A stretch of DNA of 64,000 bases. It comes from Methylocystis bryophila. GTDB lineage: Bacteria > Pseudomonadota > Alphaproteobacteria > Rhizobiales > Beijerinckiaceae. The stretch is taken from positions 2,413,501-2,477,500 of the forward strand of contig NZ_AP027149.1 of the NCBI RefSeq assembly GCF_027925445.1. The letters are read 5' to 3'. Position numbers and translations under genes: made by a program. Positions 25,296 to 33,792 of the stretch are shown piece after piece. Every line of letters starts with the position of its first letter. Within the stretch, counting starts at the first letter, position 1. Below the pieces are notes generated by a model. The model searched no databases, was not told the DNA's origin, and saw nothing but the letters and a program-made list of their open reading frames with translations.

Positions 25296-25919
25296 TTATT
25301 GGAATAATACGTCCGCCTCGCGGGCCAGTGCTTCCGCCTCGGCCAAGTCCTCCGGTCGATTGACGTTGAAGAAGGGATCATAAGGCGTGGTCGGCCACTG
25401 CGCCGCAACATTCTCATAGCGCGCGATGAATCCGGAGACACGCCGCTCGCCGTCGGCGAGCGCCTGCCGGAGATCCCCGGCGAGAGACACAGGCCAGAGC
25501 GCCACGGCGTGGTGCGCGCGTCCAGCCGATGCGGCGACCGCGATTCGGGCGCCGGCGTCGGCGCGCGCCTCGATGAGCCGCGCCGCGAGATCGTTAGGGA
25601 TGAAAGGCGTGTCGGCCGGAACGCTCAGCAGGTCGCAAGTCGATGGGAAGTGCGAGGCGGCATGCTCCATGCCCGCGAGCACACCCGCGAGCGGGCCGGC
25701 GAATTCCTCCCTCTCATCGGCGATGACAGAAAGGCCGAAGCGGGCGAAACGCGACGCGTCGCCATTGGCGTTGAGGAAGAGAGCAGCGCATTGGGGTCCA
25801 AGCCGCTCGATCAGACGCGCGAGGATCGGCCGGCCGCCGATCTCGATCAGCCCCTTGTCACCGCCGCCGAGCCGGCGCGCCAAGCCTCCGGCCAGGATGA
25901 GTCCGACTGGCTTCGTCAT
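25296..25919 (-). CDS. mobA: Molybdenum cofactor guanylyltransferase
   Basis: MobA attaches GMP to molybdopterin to give the MGD cofactor used by enzymes such as formate dehydrogenase and nitrate reductase. The 207-residue protein begins with the nucleotidyltransferase loop 'LILAGGLARRLGGGDKGL'. It has 'VPADTPFIPNDLAARL', the metal-binding Asp region, and a C-terminal 'FFNVNRPEDLAEAEAL'. Length and motif order are standard. In a methanotroph the likely client is a Mo-dependent formate dehydrogenase (inference). Confidence 0.94.
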   Translation of the reverse strand: MTKPVGLILAGGLARRLGGGDKGLIEIGGRPILARLIERLGPQCAALFLNANGDASRFARFGLSVIADEREEFAGPLAGVLAGMEHAASHFPSTCDLLSVPADTPFIPNDLAARLIEARADAGARIAVAASAGRAHHAVALWPVSLAGDLRQALADGERRVSGFIARYENVAAQWPTTPYDPFFNVNRPEDLAEAEALAREADVLFQ

Positions 25920-26006
25920 GAGAAAAGCCCCCGGAGCGATTTACGCTCCAGGGGCCCAGCGTTCAAGAGTAGGCGGCTGCGCGGCCGCAGACTCGCAGGT
26001 CTTAAA

Positions 26007-26657
26007 TCAGCGAGCCGCCATCCGGTCACGCAATCTGAGCGCGGCGGCGCAGATCAGGAGGCCGGCGAGGCCAAGCAAGCCAGCGGCAGGCTTGGGACCA
26101 GCGGCCGGTGCGTCGATGAGGATAGCCGTTCCCTGGGAGACGATGGTGTGGTTGGATGTGTCGAGCGACTCGACATCGAGGACGACATTGCGTGAGTTGT
26201 TCGGCTGCTTGACGAACAGATCGATGACGGTATTGTCCGCGAGCTTGACGGCAAAGCCGCCCGAACCAAACCAAGTGGTGTAATCGTCCGAGGTCGGAAG
26301 AGTTGCCGGCACGTCGGGAGTGAATGTCTTAAGAACGTTGTCGTTCTGCTGGTTGGCGACGTTGCTGAAGCTTCCAGCCGGGACGATGCTGACAACGCTT
26401 TCCTTTACGCCGCTGTCGTTAAATTTGGAGGCATTGGTGATCACGTAGCTGTCCGTGACCGAGACGCTGCTGATCTCGCCCGGCAGACCCTGCTTGGTCC
26501 AGTCCGGAGCGGTGAAATTGATCACCCCCGATTGGGTCGCCGTCTTGAACTCGAGGGTATAGAGCATCGCCGCAGCCGGCGAGGCCGAGAGTAGAAGAGC
26601 AGCGGCGCTGACTGTGCCGACCAGAAGCTCTCTCGAGCGGGAAAAAATTAGGTTCAT
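26007..26657 (-). CDS. Exported protein with PEP-CTERM-like C-terminal sorting tail
   Basis: The 216-residue product starts at ATG 26657 (GAGG upstream). It has a signal peptide ending SPAAA, a beta-rich Asn/Ser/Thr-rich middle with no cysteine, and a C-terminal 'GLLGLAGLLICAAALRLRDR' preceded by Pro/Ala. A short Pro-containing motif, a hydrophobic helix and a basic end is the tripartite design of PEP-CTERM/VPxxPA sorting signals. That it is cut by an exosortase and linked to exopolysaccharide is inference. No exosortase lies in the window. Confidence 0.62.
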   Translation of the reverse strand: MNLIFSRSRELLVGTVSAAALLLSASPAAAMLYTLEFKTATQSGVINFTAPDWTKQGLPGEISSVSVTDSYVITNASKFNDSGVKESVVSIVPAGSFSNVANQQNDNVLKTFTPDVPATLPTSDDYTTWFGSGGFAVKLADNTVIDLFVKQPNNSRNVVLDVESLDTSNHTIVSQGTAILIDAPAAGPKPAAGLLGLAGLLICAAALRLRDRMAAR

Positions 26658-27285
26658 CGCAGCCTCACTTGTGTCAAGCTCCGATCGCATTGCGATCGAC
26701 GCTCCGCCTCGCGGAGACTTTTGGACGCGGGGAGTAAAACACGGCCTCGAACCTATGTAAACTTACGTACGCGAAGATCCTTAAAAATACCTCAGCTATG
26801 GCAAAAATGACACAGCATGGGCTCAATATTGCCTAAAGCCAGCTTGTTCGTGTGAGCCACCACGATGCTTGCTGCCGGTTGGGAGGCGCTCGCGCAGTAA
26901 TCAGACTTTCTCGGGCGACGTTCTTGGCTTCTCCGTCCGGCTACCAAAGAAGCAGCGACCGCCGGCCGGGCTGCCCCGGCTTAAGAGAGGTTTCGCGCAT
27001 GCTCCGGACAGCCCTAACCTCGACGGCTGCGGCTGCAGCCGTTGGCGAAAGGCTCAGCGGAGGAGACCCTGCGCCGCTCGCCTGAGCAAGTAGCCTGCGT
27101 TAGCTGCGGAGTTCGCGCAGGAAAACAGAGATTATTTAAGCGGGGAGTGGTTTGCCCATCAGCAAATGGAAGCATTTTTGGGGTTTTTATGAAAACGACA
27201 ATTTACGGTTGCGATGCCCAAGTCACACTGAGGGTCGCTGGCCCAATCGCATTGAGGCGCAATCCTGAAGCCCGGTATGGACGGC
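26658..27285. other. Gene-free region between the exported protein and the IS remnant
   Basis: The first 150 bp must carry the promoter of the minus-strand exported protein; it turns AT-rich around 26750-26800. I see no ORF with a ribosome site or recognisable product in the remainder, and no clear IS terminal repeat at the right side. Confidence 0.4.
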
Positions 27286-27660
27286 TCAGGCCGCCTTCTT
27301 GCTCGATCGCGCGGCCGAGACCGCGGCCGAGGCTTCCTCCGGCGTGAGCGGATGTTTCGCCGCATGGCGAATTGCATCCCCCTCGAAAAAATACTCGCAG
27401 GTTCCATGGGCCGCCAGCGCGTGCAAGACGCCGGGCCAGATCCCCCTTTGTGTCCAACGGCGATACCGGGTGTAGTTGGTGTACCATTTACCGAAATGCG
27501 GCGGAAGGGCGCGCCAGGGAGAGCCAGTCCGGGCGATCCAGAACACGGCTTCAACGAACAGGCGGTTATCACGGCCATGGCAGCCGGGGTCGCCCGCTTT
27601 GCCGGGCAGGCGGGAAGCGATCAGCGTCCAGCGCTCGTCGGTGAGATAACAGCTCATCAT
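27286..27660 (-). pseudogene. IS5-family transposase, N-terminal part only (OrfA-like remnant)
   Basis: From ATG 27660 (CAGGAG upstream), 'YLTDERWTLIASRLPGK' and 'FVEAVFWIARTGSPWRALPPHFGKW' are the standard start of IS5/IS427-group transposases (DUF4096). The last 40 residues ('GTCEYFFEG' onward) do not continue the family. No OrfB with the DDE residues follows at lower coordinates. The element therefore looks truncated and immobile. It may also be one half of a frameshift pair whose second half was deleted. Confidence 0.75.
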
Positions 27661-28201
27661 CCCAAGCTCCTGTGCGGATGAAACGCGCCGGCGGCAACCC
27701 GCCACGTCAGTGGAGGAGCGTGGCGGGTTGCGCCTGGCTTCAGCCTCGACGAAGAACCTTGCCCATGCGCCAGGCAGATCCCGCATCGGCGGCTGCAGGC
27801 CTCGGCGATCGGCTTTGGCGGGAAGGCCGCCGCCGTGCGCCAATGTGGAAAGGCGAAAACTACCCCTTGAAGGGAGCAGATCACGCAAACGAAGGTTAAC
27901 GGTATTAAAGTCGATCGGATCCGCCAATTCGCAAATGTACTTGGTTTGATGTTTTTGCTCCAGCTTAGCAGATCTGAAATGCTCTACTCAGCGAAAAAAC
28001 CGACGATACAGCGAAAATATAGCTGAGGCTCAGCGAGCCGCAGGCAGAATTATGTAAAAATAGCAATCGCGGATGGTGACGAGAGCTTGGCAGTCTCACG
28101 CTTGGACTGCGCCGTGGTCGGCTGCTCCCGCTCAAAGGAGCGCAGAACATAGAGGTGGCGATTCGCTGGAACTCGCTGGCGGCGAAAAGGGGGAATTCGG
28201 A
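27661..28201. other. Gene-free stretch with a 13-bp-stem inverted repeat
   Basis: 27694-27706 (GCAACCCGCCACG) pairs exactly with 27719-27731 across a 12-nt loop, just upstream of the transposase fragment; it may be part of the IS or its neighbour's terminator. Nothing else recognisable was found. The A/T content rises toward 28000-28060. Confidence 0.5.
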
Positions 28202-29302
28202 TTATCGCCGCAGGGGAGACATCTGCCGCGTCAATTTCTTCGTCAGTCGGAAGCCGGCGTACGCCACCGTCGTCAAGGCGTCCATGCGGCGATATTCGGA
28301 GCCCAGGCTCACATATCGGCCGCCCAGTGTTTTCTTGAAACTGTAAATGGGGTCGCTCGGGTCCGTCGTCGCCGCTCCACCGAGATCGTACCATCTAAAG
28401 TCTCGATTTTGGAGCCATTTGATGCCTTCCCACCTTAGGAGGTGGCCGGCGCCATTTATTCGATTGTTGGAGCTCGCTCCCCAGACATCATAGGCGTAGG
28501 GCGGACAGAGGTAGATCAGATTGACGGCGACAACCGTGGAGTCCGACGCCACCGCGGCGGCGCTGATCATGTCGCCCGCATCTATCATTCTCTCCACAAG
28601 CGGCTGCGAGGGGACATCCAGATTGGCTCGCTTCGCCAACGGTCGATAGAAATCGAAAAAGCTGCGGAGATCTTCTTCGTGGCGCCGTGCGGAGATGCGA
28701 ACCTGGACGCCCTCCTTGGCCGCTCGACGGACTTTCGTTCTAGAGTTCGGATCAAAATTCTTCCAAAGCTCTTCCTCTGGCTTATCAAGCTCTATCAAGA
28801 GAGTTCCGATATTCAACGTCCTGTCGTTTTGACAATGCTCGAAATGACGCCCCCCCAGAGATACGCCTGCCGGGCTTGCGGGTCGCGAGAAGTCATGGAC
28901 GATCTGTATGATCGTCGGGCCGCCAAAGCGCCGGTCCTTCACCAATTGCGACAATCGCTCGTCGTCGACGTTCTGGCACAGGAAGAGGATCTTTGAAAAA
29001 ATCCCGAGTTGTTTTCTGAGGATGCGCAGTCCCGGCTCTTCATGCAGGCAGCGCCAACCGTAGTATTTCTCGGACGGGCAATGGGGATCGAAAAAAATGG
29101 GCCTGTACTCGGCAGGCGCGGCTGGCGCGCTCCCAACCGACGCAAGCTCCGCCATTCCCAACAGCGTCTCTTCGCGCAAGCCGCCGAAGCGCTCGCCTGC
29201 AAGCAAGTCGCCGAATTTGCGAACGCTGGCTTCCGAGACGAGGGCCGCGTCTCGAGAAACCGAGCTCGCAGTCACTCCGCTGCTGGCGTCATACCCGCAC
29301 AT
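28202..29302 (-). CDS. FemAB-like GNAT-fold acyltransferase
   Basis: The 366-residue product resembles FemAB/CelD-type proteins: 'NFDPNSRTKVRRAAKEGVQV' is the conserved charged helix of this superfamily. 'SFFDFYRPLAKRANLDVPSQ' and the C-terminal 'WYDLGGAATTDPSDPIYSFK' then 'KTLGGRYV' match its second GNAT domain. Such enzymes transfer amino acids from tRNA to cell-wall precursors or act in exopolysaccharide and PEP-CTERM clusters. Nothing nearby fixes which. I start at ATG 29302; a TTG 36 bp upstream is possible. Confidence 0.7.
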   Translation of the reverse strand: MCGYDASSGVTASSVSRDAALVSEASVRKFGDLLAGERFGGLREETLLGMAELASVGSAPAAPAEYRPIFFDPHCPSEKYYGWRCLHEEPGLRILRKQLGIFSKILFLCQNVDDERLSQLVKDRRFGGPTIIQIVHDFSRPASPAGVSLGGRHFEHCQNDRTLNIGTLLIELDKPEEELWKNFDPNSRTKVRRAAKEGVQVRISARRHEEDLRSFFDFYRPLAKRANLDVPSQPLVERMIDAGDMISAAAVASDSTVVAVNLIYLCPPYAYDVWGASSNNRINGAGHLLRWEGIKWLQNRDFRWYDLGGAATTDPSDPIYSFKKTLGGRYVSLGSEYRRMDALTTVAYAGFRLTKKLTRQMSPLRR

Positions 29303-29593
29303 GCTTCCAGCTCTCAATCGGAGGATTAGGATCCGCAATATGAAGCGATCATATCGGAGTCGGCAATTACGGTCGATTAGGGAAGATACTTATCATTGTC
29401 CACTCTATCTGGCGTGGATCTTTTGCTGAGCAAAACTACTATACTGAAATATTCCTTGCGCTGTTCGAAGTCGTGATTTCGTGGCCTGGTCGCGGACGGC
29501 GCAGATGATCGCTCATTCGTCGACATCAAGAGCGAGTTCTTCGTGAAACGGATGGAGTTTTACGATCAGAGCTCGGCCCCAATGTCGATCGCT

Positions 29594-29896
29594 TCACTTT
29601 GTCCGCGGCTCAGGCGGCGCCGGCGCCTTGCAGGGCGCGAAGGGATGGGAGGGATCCTCCGCCGCGCCGGAAGGGCAAAAATGGTAGTTTGTCGCGCAGC
29701 CGCCAAGCAGCGGCGCCAGGCAAAGAATCGCCGCTAGAGCGCGACGCGAAAAACTGAAAACCGGCTTTTCGCACAATGCGCGCTCTACGCTTTCAGAATT
29801 GATCACGTTTTCTGCATTCAGGCGATGTCGCCTGAGCGCCGCGTGATCTAGGCCAGACGCGCGCGACCAGATTGAAACGGGCGAGAAGGCTTTCAT
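29594..29896 (-). CDS. Small lipoprotein whose N-terminus is encoded by a REP palindrome
   Basis: A lipobox 'LAPLLGGC' follows a hydrophobic stretch, and the mature part 'ATNYHFCPSGAAEDPSHPF' is Pro-rich and about 32 residues long, so a tiny lipoprotein is plausible. The only ATG (29896) gives a 100-residue product whose first half is REP sequence. GTG 29806 and TTG 29776 are alternative starts, the last leaving a short basic n-region typical of signal peptides. Start and even reality are uncertain. Confidence 0.42.
   Translation of the reverse strand: MKAFSPVSIWSRASGLDHAALRRHRLNAENVINSESVERALCEKPVFSFSRRALAAILCLAPLLGGCATNYHFCPSGAAEDPSHPFAPCKAPAPPEPRTK
29735..29849. repeat. Adjacent pair of REP-type palindromes
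   Basis: 29735-29787 (TAGAGCGCGACGCGAAAA... ending GCGCGCTCTA) and 29801-29849 (GATCACG... CAGGCGATGTCGCCTG ... GTGATC) are the same two palindrome types, in reverse order, as the pair at 9051-9226. The first overlaps the putative lipoprotein's signal-peptide codons. Confidence 0.8.
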
Positions 29897-29954
29897 CGTC
29901 TGCCCCCGAGGTGGAATCGCCGAGACGCTTTGGACAGCTGAAGCGCGCTTGGGT

Positions 29955-31157
29955 TCAGCGCAGGCTCGCGCAAAAACGCTGGATCTTGGCGCAGGCCCTC
30001 TCCAACAGCTCGGTCGAGGCGGCGTAAGAGACCCGGAAGTTGGGGCCCGTTCCGAACGCAGAACCTTGGACGACGGCGACGCCCTCGGCCTCCAAAAGCT
30101 CGGCTACGAAATCCGCGTCGCTTGCGATCTGCTTGCCAGCGGCGGTCGTCTTGCCGATTGCCGCCGCGCAGGAAGGGAAGACGTAAAAGGCGCCTTCGGG
30201 CGTCGGGCAGTTCAGATGCGCCGCCTGGTTCAGCATCGAGACGACGAGGTCACGCCGCTCCTCGAAAGCCTTGCGGAAGCTCGCCAAATGATCCTGAGGG
30301 CCTTCGAGCGCGGCGACCGCGGCCCATTGGGCGATCGAGCAGGCGCCCGAGGTCTGCTGACCCTGCAGCAGATCCATCGCCTTGATCAAAGGCGCCGGCC
30401 CGGCTGCATAACCGATCCGCCATCCCGTCATGGCATAGGCCTTGGAGACGCCGTTCATCGTGAGCGTCCGCTCGAAGAGCCCGGGCTCGACCTCGGCCGG
30501 AGTCACGAATTTGAAGCCGCCATAGACCAGGTGCTCGTAGATGTCGTCGGTCAGCACATGCACCTGGGGGTGGCGCATGAGCACGTCGGTGACCTTCTTC
30601 ATCTCGTCACGGCTGTACGCTGCGCCCGAAGGGTTCGAGGGCGAATTGAGAACGAGCCATTTGGTCTTCGGGGTGATCGCCCGCTCCAGGGCTTCCGGCT
30701 GCAGCTTGAAGCCCTGCTCCATCTGCGTCTCGACCGGAACAGCGGTTCCGCCGCAGATCGCGACCATCTCCGGATAGCTGACCCAATAGGGGGCGGGCAC
30801 GATCACCTCATCGCCCGGATTGAGGGTCGCGAGAAAGGCGTTGAAGAGGATGTGCTTGCCGCCGGTCGCCACGATCGTGTCCGAGGCCCGGTAGTCGAGG
30901 CCGTTCTCGCGCTTGAACTTTTTTGCGACCGCGGCGCGCAGCTCGGGGATGCCCAGCACCGGCGTGTAGCGGGTTTCGCCGCGATCGATCGCCGCCTTCG
31001 CTGCATCGCAAATATGCCGCGGCGTGTCGAAATCCGGCTCGCCGACCGAAAGGCTGATGACTTCGCGTCCCTGCGCCTTGAGGTCGCGCGCCTTCTGCGT
31101 GGCCGCGATCGTCGCGGAGGGTTTGACGCGCGAAAGCGCTGCGGCGAGGAAGCTCAT
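29955..31157 (-). CDS. aspC: Class I pyridoxal-phosphate aminotransferase (aspartate type)
   Basis: The 400-residue product has the alphaproteobacterial AatA pattern: 'SLSVGEPDFDTPRHI', 'VLNSPSNPSGAAYSRDEM' and the PLP lysine in 'NGVSKAYAMTGWRIGYAAGP'. A final 'FRVSYAAS' provides the substrate-carboxylate Arg. It converts aspartate plus 2-oxoglutarate to oxaloacetate plus glutamate, with possible side activity on prephenate. I chose ATG 31157, which begins the conserved MSFLAAALSRVKPSAT; the open frame extends further without a good site. Confidence 0.92.
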   Translation of the reverse strand: MSFLAAALSRVKPSATIAATQKARDLKAQGREVISLSVGEPDFDTPRHICDAAKAAIDRGETRYTPVLGIPELRAAVAKKFKRENGLDYRASDTIVATGGKHILFNAFLATLNPGDEVIVPAPYWVSYPEMVAICGGTAVPVETQMEQGFKLQPEALERAITPKTKWLVLNSPSNPSGAAYSRDEMKKVTDVLMRHPQVHVLTDDIYEHLVYGGFKFVTPAEVEPGLFERTLTMNGVSKAYAMTGWRIGYAAGPAPLIKAMDLLQGQQTSGACSIAQWAAVAALEGPQDHLASFRKAFEERRDLVVSMLNQAAHLNCPTPEGAFYVFPSCAAAIGKTTAAGKQIASDADFVAELLEAEGVAVVQGSAFGTGPNFRVSYAASTELLERACAKIQRFCASLR

Positions 31158-31697
31158 CGGGGAAACCTTATCGGAAGTTGGCGCGTTGTGGGGGATGGCG
31201 ATCGCAGATCTCGCTGCGCCGCACTCTGGAGCCTGGACCATAAGAGCCGGGGCTGGGGAGGGCAATGAAAATTGCCGAGCCTCTCGAACTCATGGAGCCG
31301 CCGGAGCTCCGGGGCGAGACGAAAAAAAATTGCGCGAGAAAAAGGAGCGGAACGTGAGGATTGGGGCGGTAAGGGGACGCCGCGAGCTGCGCCGTAGTCC
31401 CCGACGCCGCGCTGCCAAAACGGCAAGATAATGATGTGGAAGCATTTTTTCGATCGCCGCGCCGGCTCGCGGCGGCCGGCTTAACCACGATTTACCCGCG
31501 TCGACGACAATCGGGCAAAAACAAGATTTAGAGCGGTTAAAGAAGGATTAAAAAAATCGATCCTTCGATGCAACCAAACCGAGGCTGATCAGTTTAGCCA
31601 CTGAAGCCGGTCGGGGATCGATCGGAATGGTAGCGCCGCCGAGCAGGGCGCAAGCGATCTAGCGGTCCGGGGAGCTGGCCGCGAGGGGGAAGAAAAG
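31158..31697. other. Gene-free region with AT-rich inverted repeat
   Basis: GAAGGAT (about 31544-31550) and ATCCTTC (about 31560-31567) flank an A-rich loop; this may be a terminator or operator for the small gene that follows. Stretches at 31320-31440 are purine-rich. No ORF is convincing. Confidence 0.4.
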
Positions 31698-31937
31698 ATG
31701 TCTTTGGCAGACAAGTTCGAAAACGAGGTGGAGCCGGCGTTCACCCACAGCTTCGATCCGGAAAGCGCGCGTCGTCAGCTGCGCGTATCGATCACGCTGG
31801 TCGTGGCGATGGGCTTGGCGGCCTTCGTCCTCGGCTTCTTGTCTCCGCTTGGCGGCCAGAATATGGCGAAGCAGACCAAGATCGCGCCTGATTCGACGTT
31901 CTCGGGTCGCCTCGTGTCGCTGGGACCGACGCGCTGA
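31698..31937 (+). CDS. Small single-helix membrane protein, unknown function
   Basis: The 79-residue product begins MSLADKFENEVEPAF, has a basic stretch (RRQLR), one hydrophobic helix 'VSITLVVAMGLAAFVLGFL' and a polar C-terminus. The ATG is preceded by a purine-rich GGGGGAAG site. It stands alone between gene-poor stretches. Acidic N-terminus, positive-inside rule and good codon use favour a real gene. I do not recognise the family. Confidence 0.6.
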   Translation: MSLADKFENEVEPAFTHSFDPESARRQLRVSITLVVAMGLAAFVLGFLSPLGGQNMAKQTKIAPDSTFSGRLVSLGPTR

Positions 31938-32622
31938 AGCTGGTCGGACTAGCGCGAAGACATGTCGGCGCGCCCGGTTGCAGGATCGAGCAACGGGCGC
32001 GAGGCCGTTCCTTGTGAGAGCTTAAGCAGCGGAGATCTCCGTTCCTAGCGGGCGGGGAGGGTCCGGTTGCGTTTCGCTGAGTCGCGAGTTTCTGGTGAGC
32101 GCGCCGCCTGTGAGTGCGACGGCTACAATTGCATCGCCTACATCTGCAGAATTTATTTTCGTCGGAAGGTGGGCGTTGGTTTTGACGCATCCACGCAAAA
32201 GCCCGTGCCGAGGGGTTTGCAAGAGCAAGACATGACTCTTCAAACGCGTGGCGTGGCGCATGCCTATTTTCGTTAAGCGGGCCCGCCGCCGCGAAGGTTT
32301 GAGAGGCCGTTTGGCCAGACGGCTCTCTCCCCTCGCGGAGCGCGTCGCTCCCATGGCCGACGTTCAACATTCGCTTTAGGCTGCGATGAAAGCCACGCTA
32401 CTCTCGGCGCTTCATAGATCACGCCGCATGCAGTGCTGGCCAAATTCCCTGAAGCAGAAAAGGGAGATCGCCTCAAAAGGTTAGAGCGCGATTGCCGTGA
32501 GAGGCCGGCTTCCGCTTTTCACTTTTCGCCTTTGGGCGCGTCCAGATCGGTGGAATCACGCAATCGAAAAGGATCACGCTCCAAATCAAAAACCGAGAGC
32601 ATGTCCTGACCGGAAACCTTCG
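31938..32622. other. Gene-free region with REP fragments
   Basis: Degenerate palindrome pieces occur at 32480-32525 (TAGAGCGCGATTGCC...) and about 32600-32620 (GAGCATGTCCTGACCGG). These resemble the repeat family at 47886. No ORF with start signal or recognised product was found. Confidence 0.45.
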
Positions 32623-32964
32623 ATGGAGTGCAAGCTCGTCTGTCGCTGGCGGAGCGTCGAGGCCGACATCTGGGAGCGAGCCTATCTCGACCTTTGTGGG
32701 TCGGCGACAATCGTCATCAGCACCCACGGCCGCGGCGAAATCGGCTTTGGCGCGCCGCAGGCGACCCTCGACGTCGAATACGGTCCACCCTCCATCGCCT
32801 TCACGCGAATCGGCTCCGACGAAATGGACGAAGTCTCCGGCGACGGGAGCGCTGAACTGCTTGACGATGGCTCGACCGACATCGAGTTCTAATCCGACAG
32901 CGGCGACGAAGTCGTCCTCAAAGCCAAGCGCGACGAAGTTTCAACAGCCGAAGCTTGTTGCTGA
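32623..32964 (+). pseudogene. Conserved small acidic protein interrupted by an in-frame stop
   Basis: From ATG 32623 the frame reads MECKLVCRWRSVEADIWE and continues through 'HGRGEIGFGA' and 'DEMDEVSGDGSAELLDDGS' to a TAA at 32890. Past the TAA the same frame continues 'SDSGDEVVLKAKRDEVSTAE' before a TGA at about 32962-32964. I recall related alphaproteobacterial proteins that continue through this point with 'YHNGDEAVLKA'. So the stop is probably a nonsense mutation that removes the last 24 residues. Function of the family is unknown. Confidence 0.5.
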
Positions 32965-33068
32965 AATCATGTGAGAAAAAGACGGCGGCGCAAATCCCCG
33001 CAAGTAGGATTTACGCCGCCTCCCTTCCACGACTAAACGGTCAGCTTCAGAGCGCAGAGCAACGCTCT

Positions 33069-33680
33069 TTAGAGCACGTTGACCGTCGCGCCGATTTTCA
33101 CCCGACTGTAGAGGTCCGTCACATCCGCGTTCAGCATACGGATGCAGCCGCTCGAAACCGCCTGACCGATCGTGTCGGGCTCGTTGGAGCCATGAATGCG
33201 AAAGCCCGAGTCTTGATCGCCGTCAAAGAGATACATGGCGCGCGCGCCGAGCGGGTTATCCACGCCGCCGGTCATGTAATGGGGCAAGTCGGGGCGGCGC
33301 TTCAACATCTGCGCCGGCGGACGCCACTCGGGCCACGCCTCCTTGCGGCCGATGTGGCGCAGGCCATGCCAAGTGAATCCCGGGCGCCCCACGCCGACCC
33401 GATAGCGATAGGCTTGTCCATCGGGAAGCGAGAGATAGAGCGCGCGTTCCGCGGTGATGATGGTGATGGTGCCCGCGCGCGCATGAGTCGGATCGGCGAC
33501 GAGCTCGCGTGTCCTCTCGGGAACTTCTCTTGCGAGCTGCTGCTCTTCGGTCGGCTGCGCGTATTGCTCTTGCGGCGAGAAGTCGAAGAGCGCGAGAAAG
33601 CCTCGATCATCGGCGTGGGCCGGCGTCGCCGTCGCCATCGCGCCGAGCAACATCATGGACAATACTATTGAGCCACGCAT
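33069..33680 (-). CDS. L,D-transpeptidase (YkuD domain)
   Basis: A 203-residue periplasmic enzyme with a signal peptide ending AHA. The YkuD domain ends in 'FRIHGSNEPDTIGQAVSSGC' then IRML, containing the catalytic His and the Cys of the SxGCxRM motif. It would form 3-3 peptidoglycan cross-links or anchor proteins to the wall. The open frame extends about 550 bp upstream; I use ATG 33680, which begins the signal peptide and has GGGTGGCGG upstream. Confidence 0.9.
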   Translation of the reverse strand: MRGSIVLSMMLLGAMATATPAHADDRGFLALFDFSPQEQYAQPTEEQQLAREVPERTRELVADPTHARAGTITIITAERALYLSLPDGQAYRYRVGVGRPGFTWHGLRHIGRKEAWPEWRPPAQMLKRRPDLPHYMTGGVDNPLGARAMYLFDGDQDSGFRIHGSNEPDTIGQAVSSGCIRMLNADVTDLYSRVKIGATVNVL

Positions 33681-33792
33681 TCCGCCACCCCGTCTTAAAC
33701 GCCCCCTCAGCGTTCGCGGGGATAATGCATAAGCGCGGCTTTGGTTCCTCTCTTCGCGCGTCATTATTCGGCGCGAAGGAAAGCGCGTGCGC

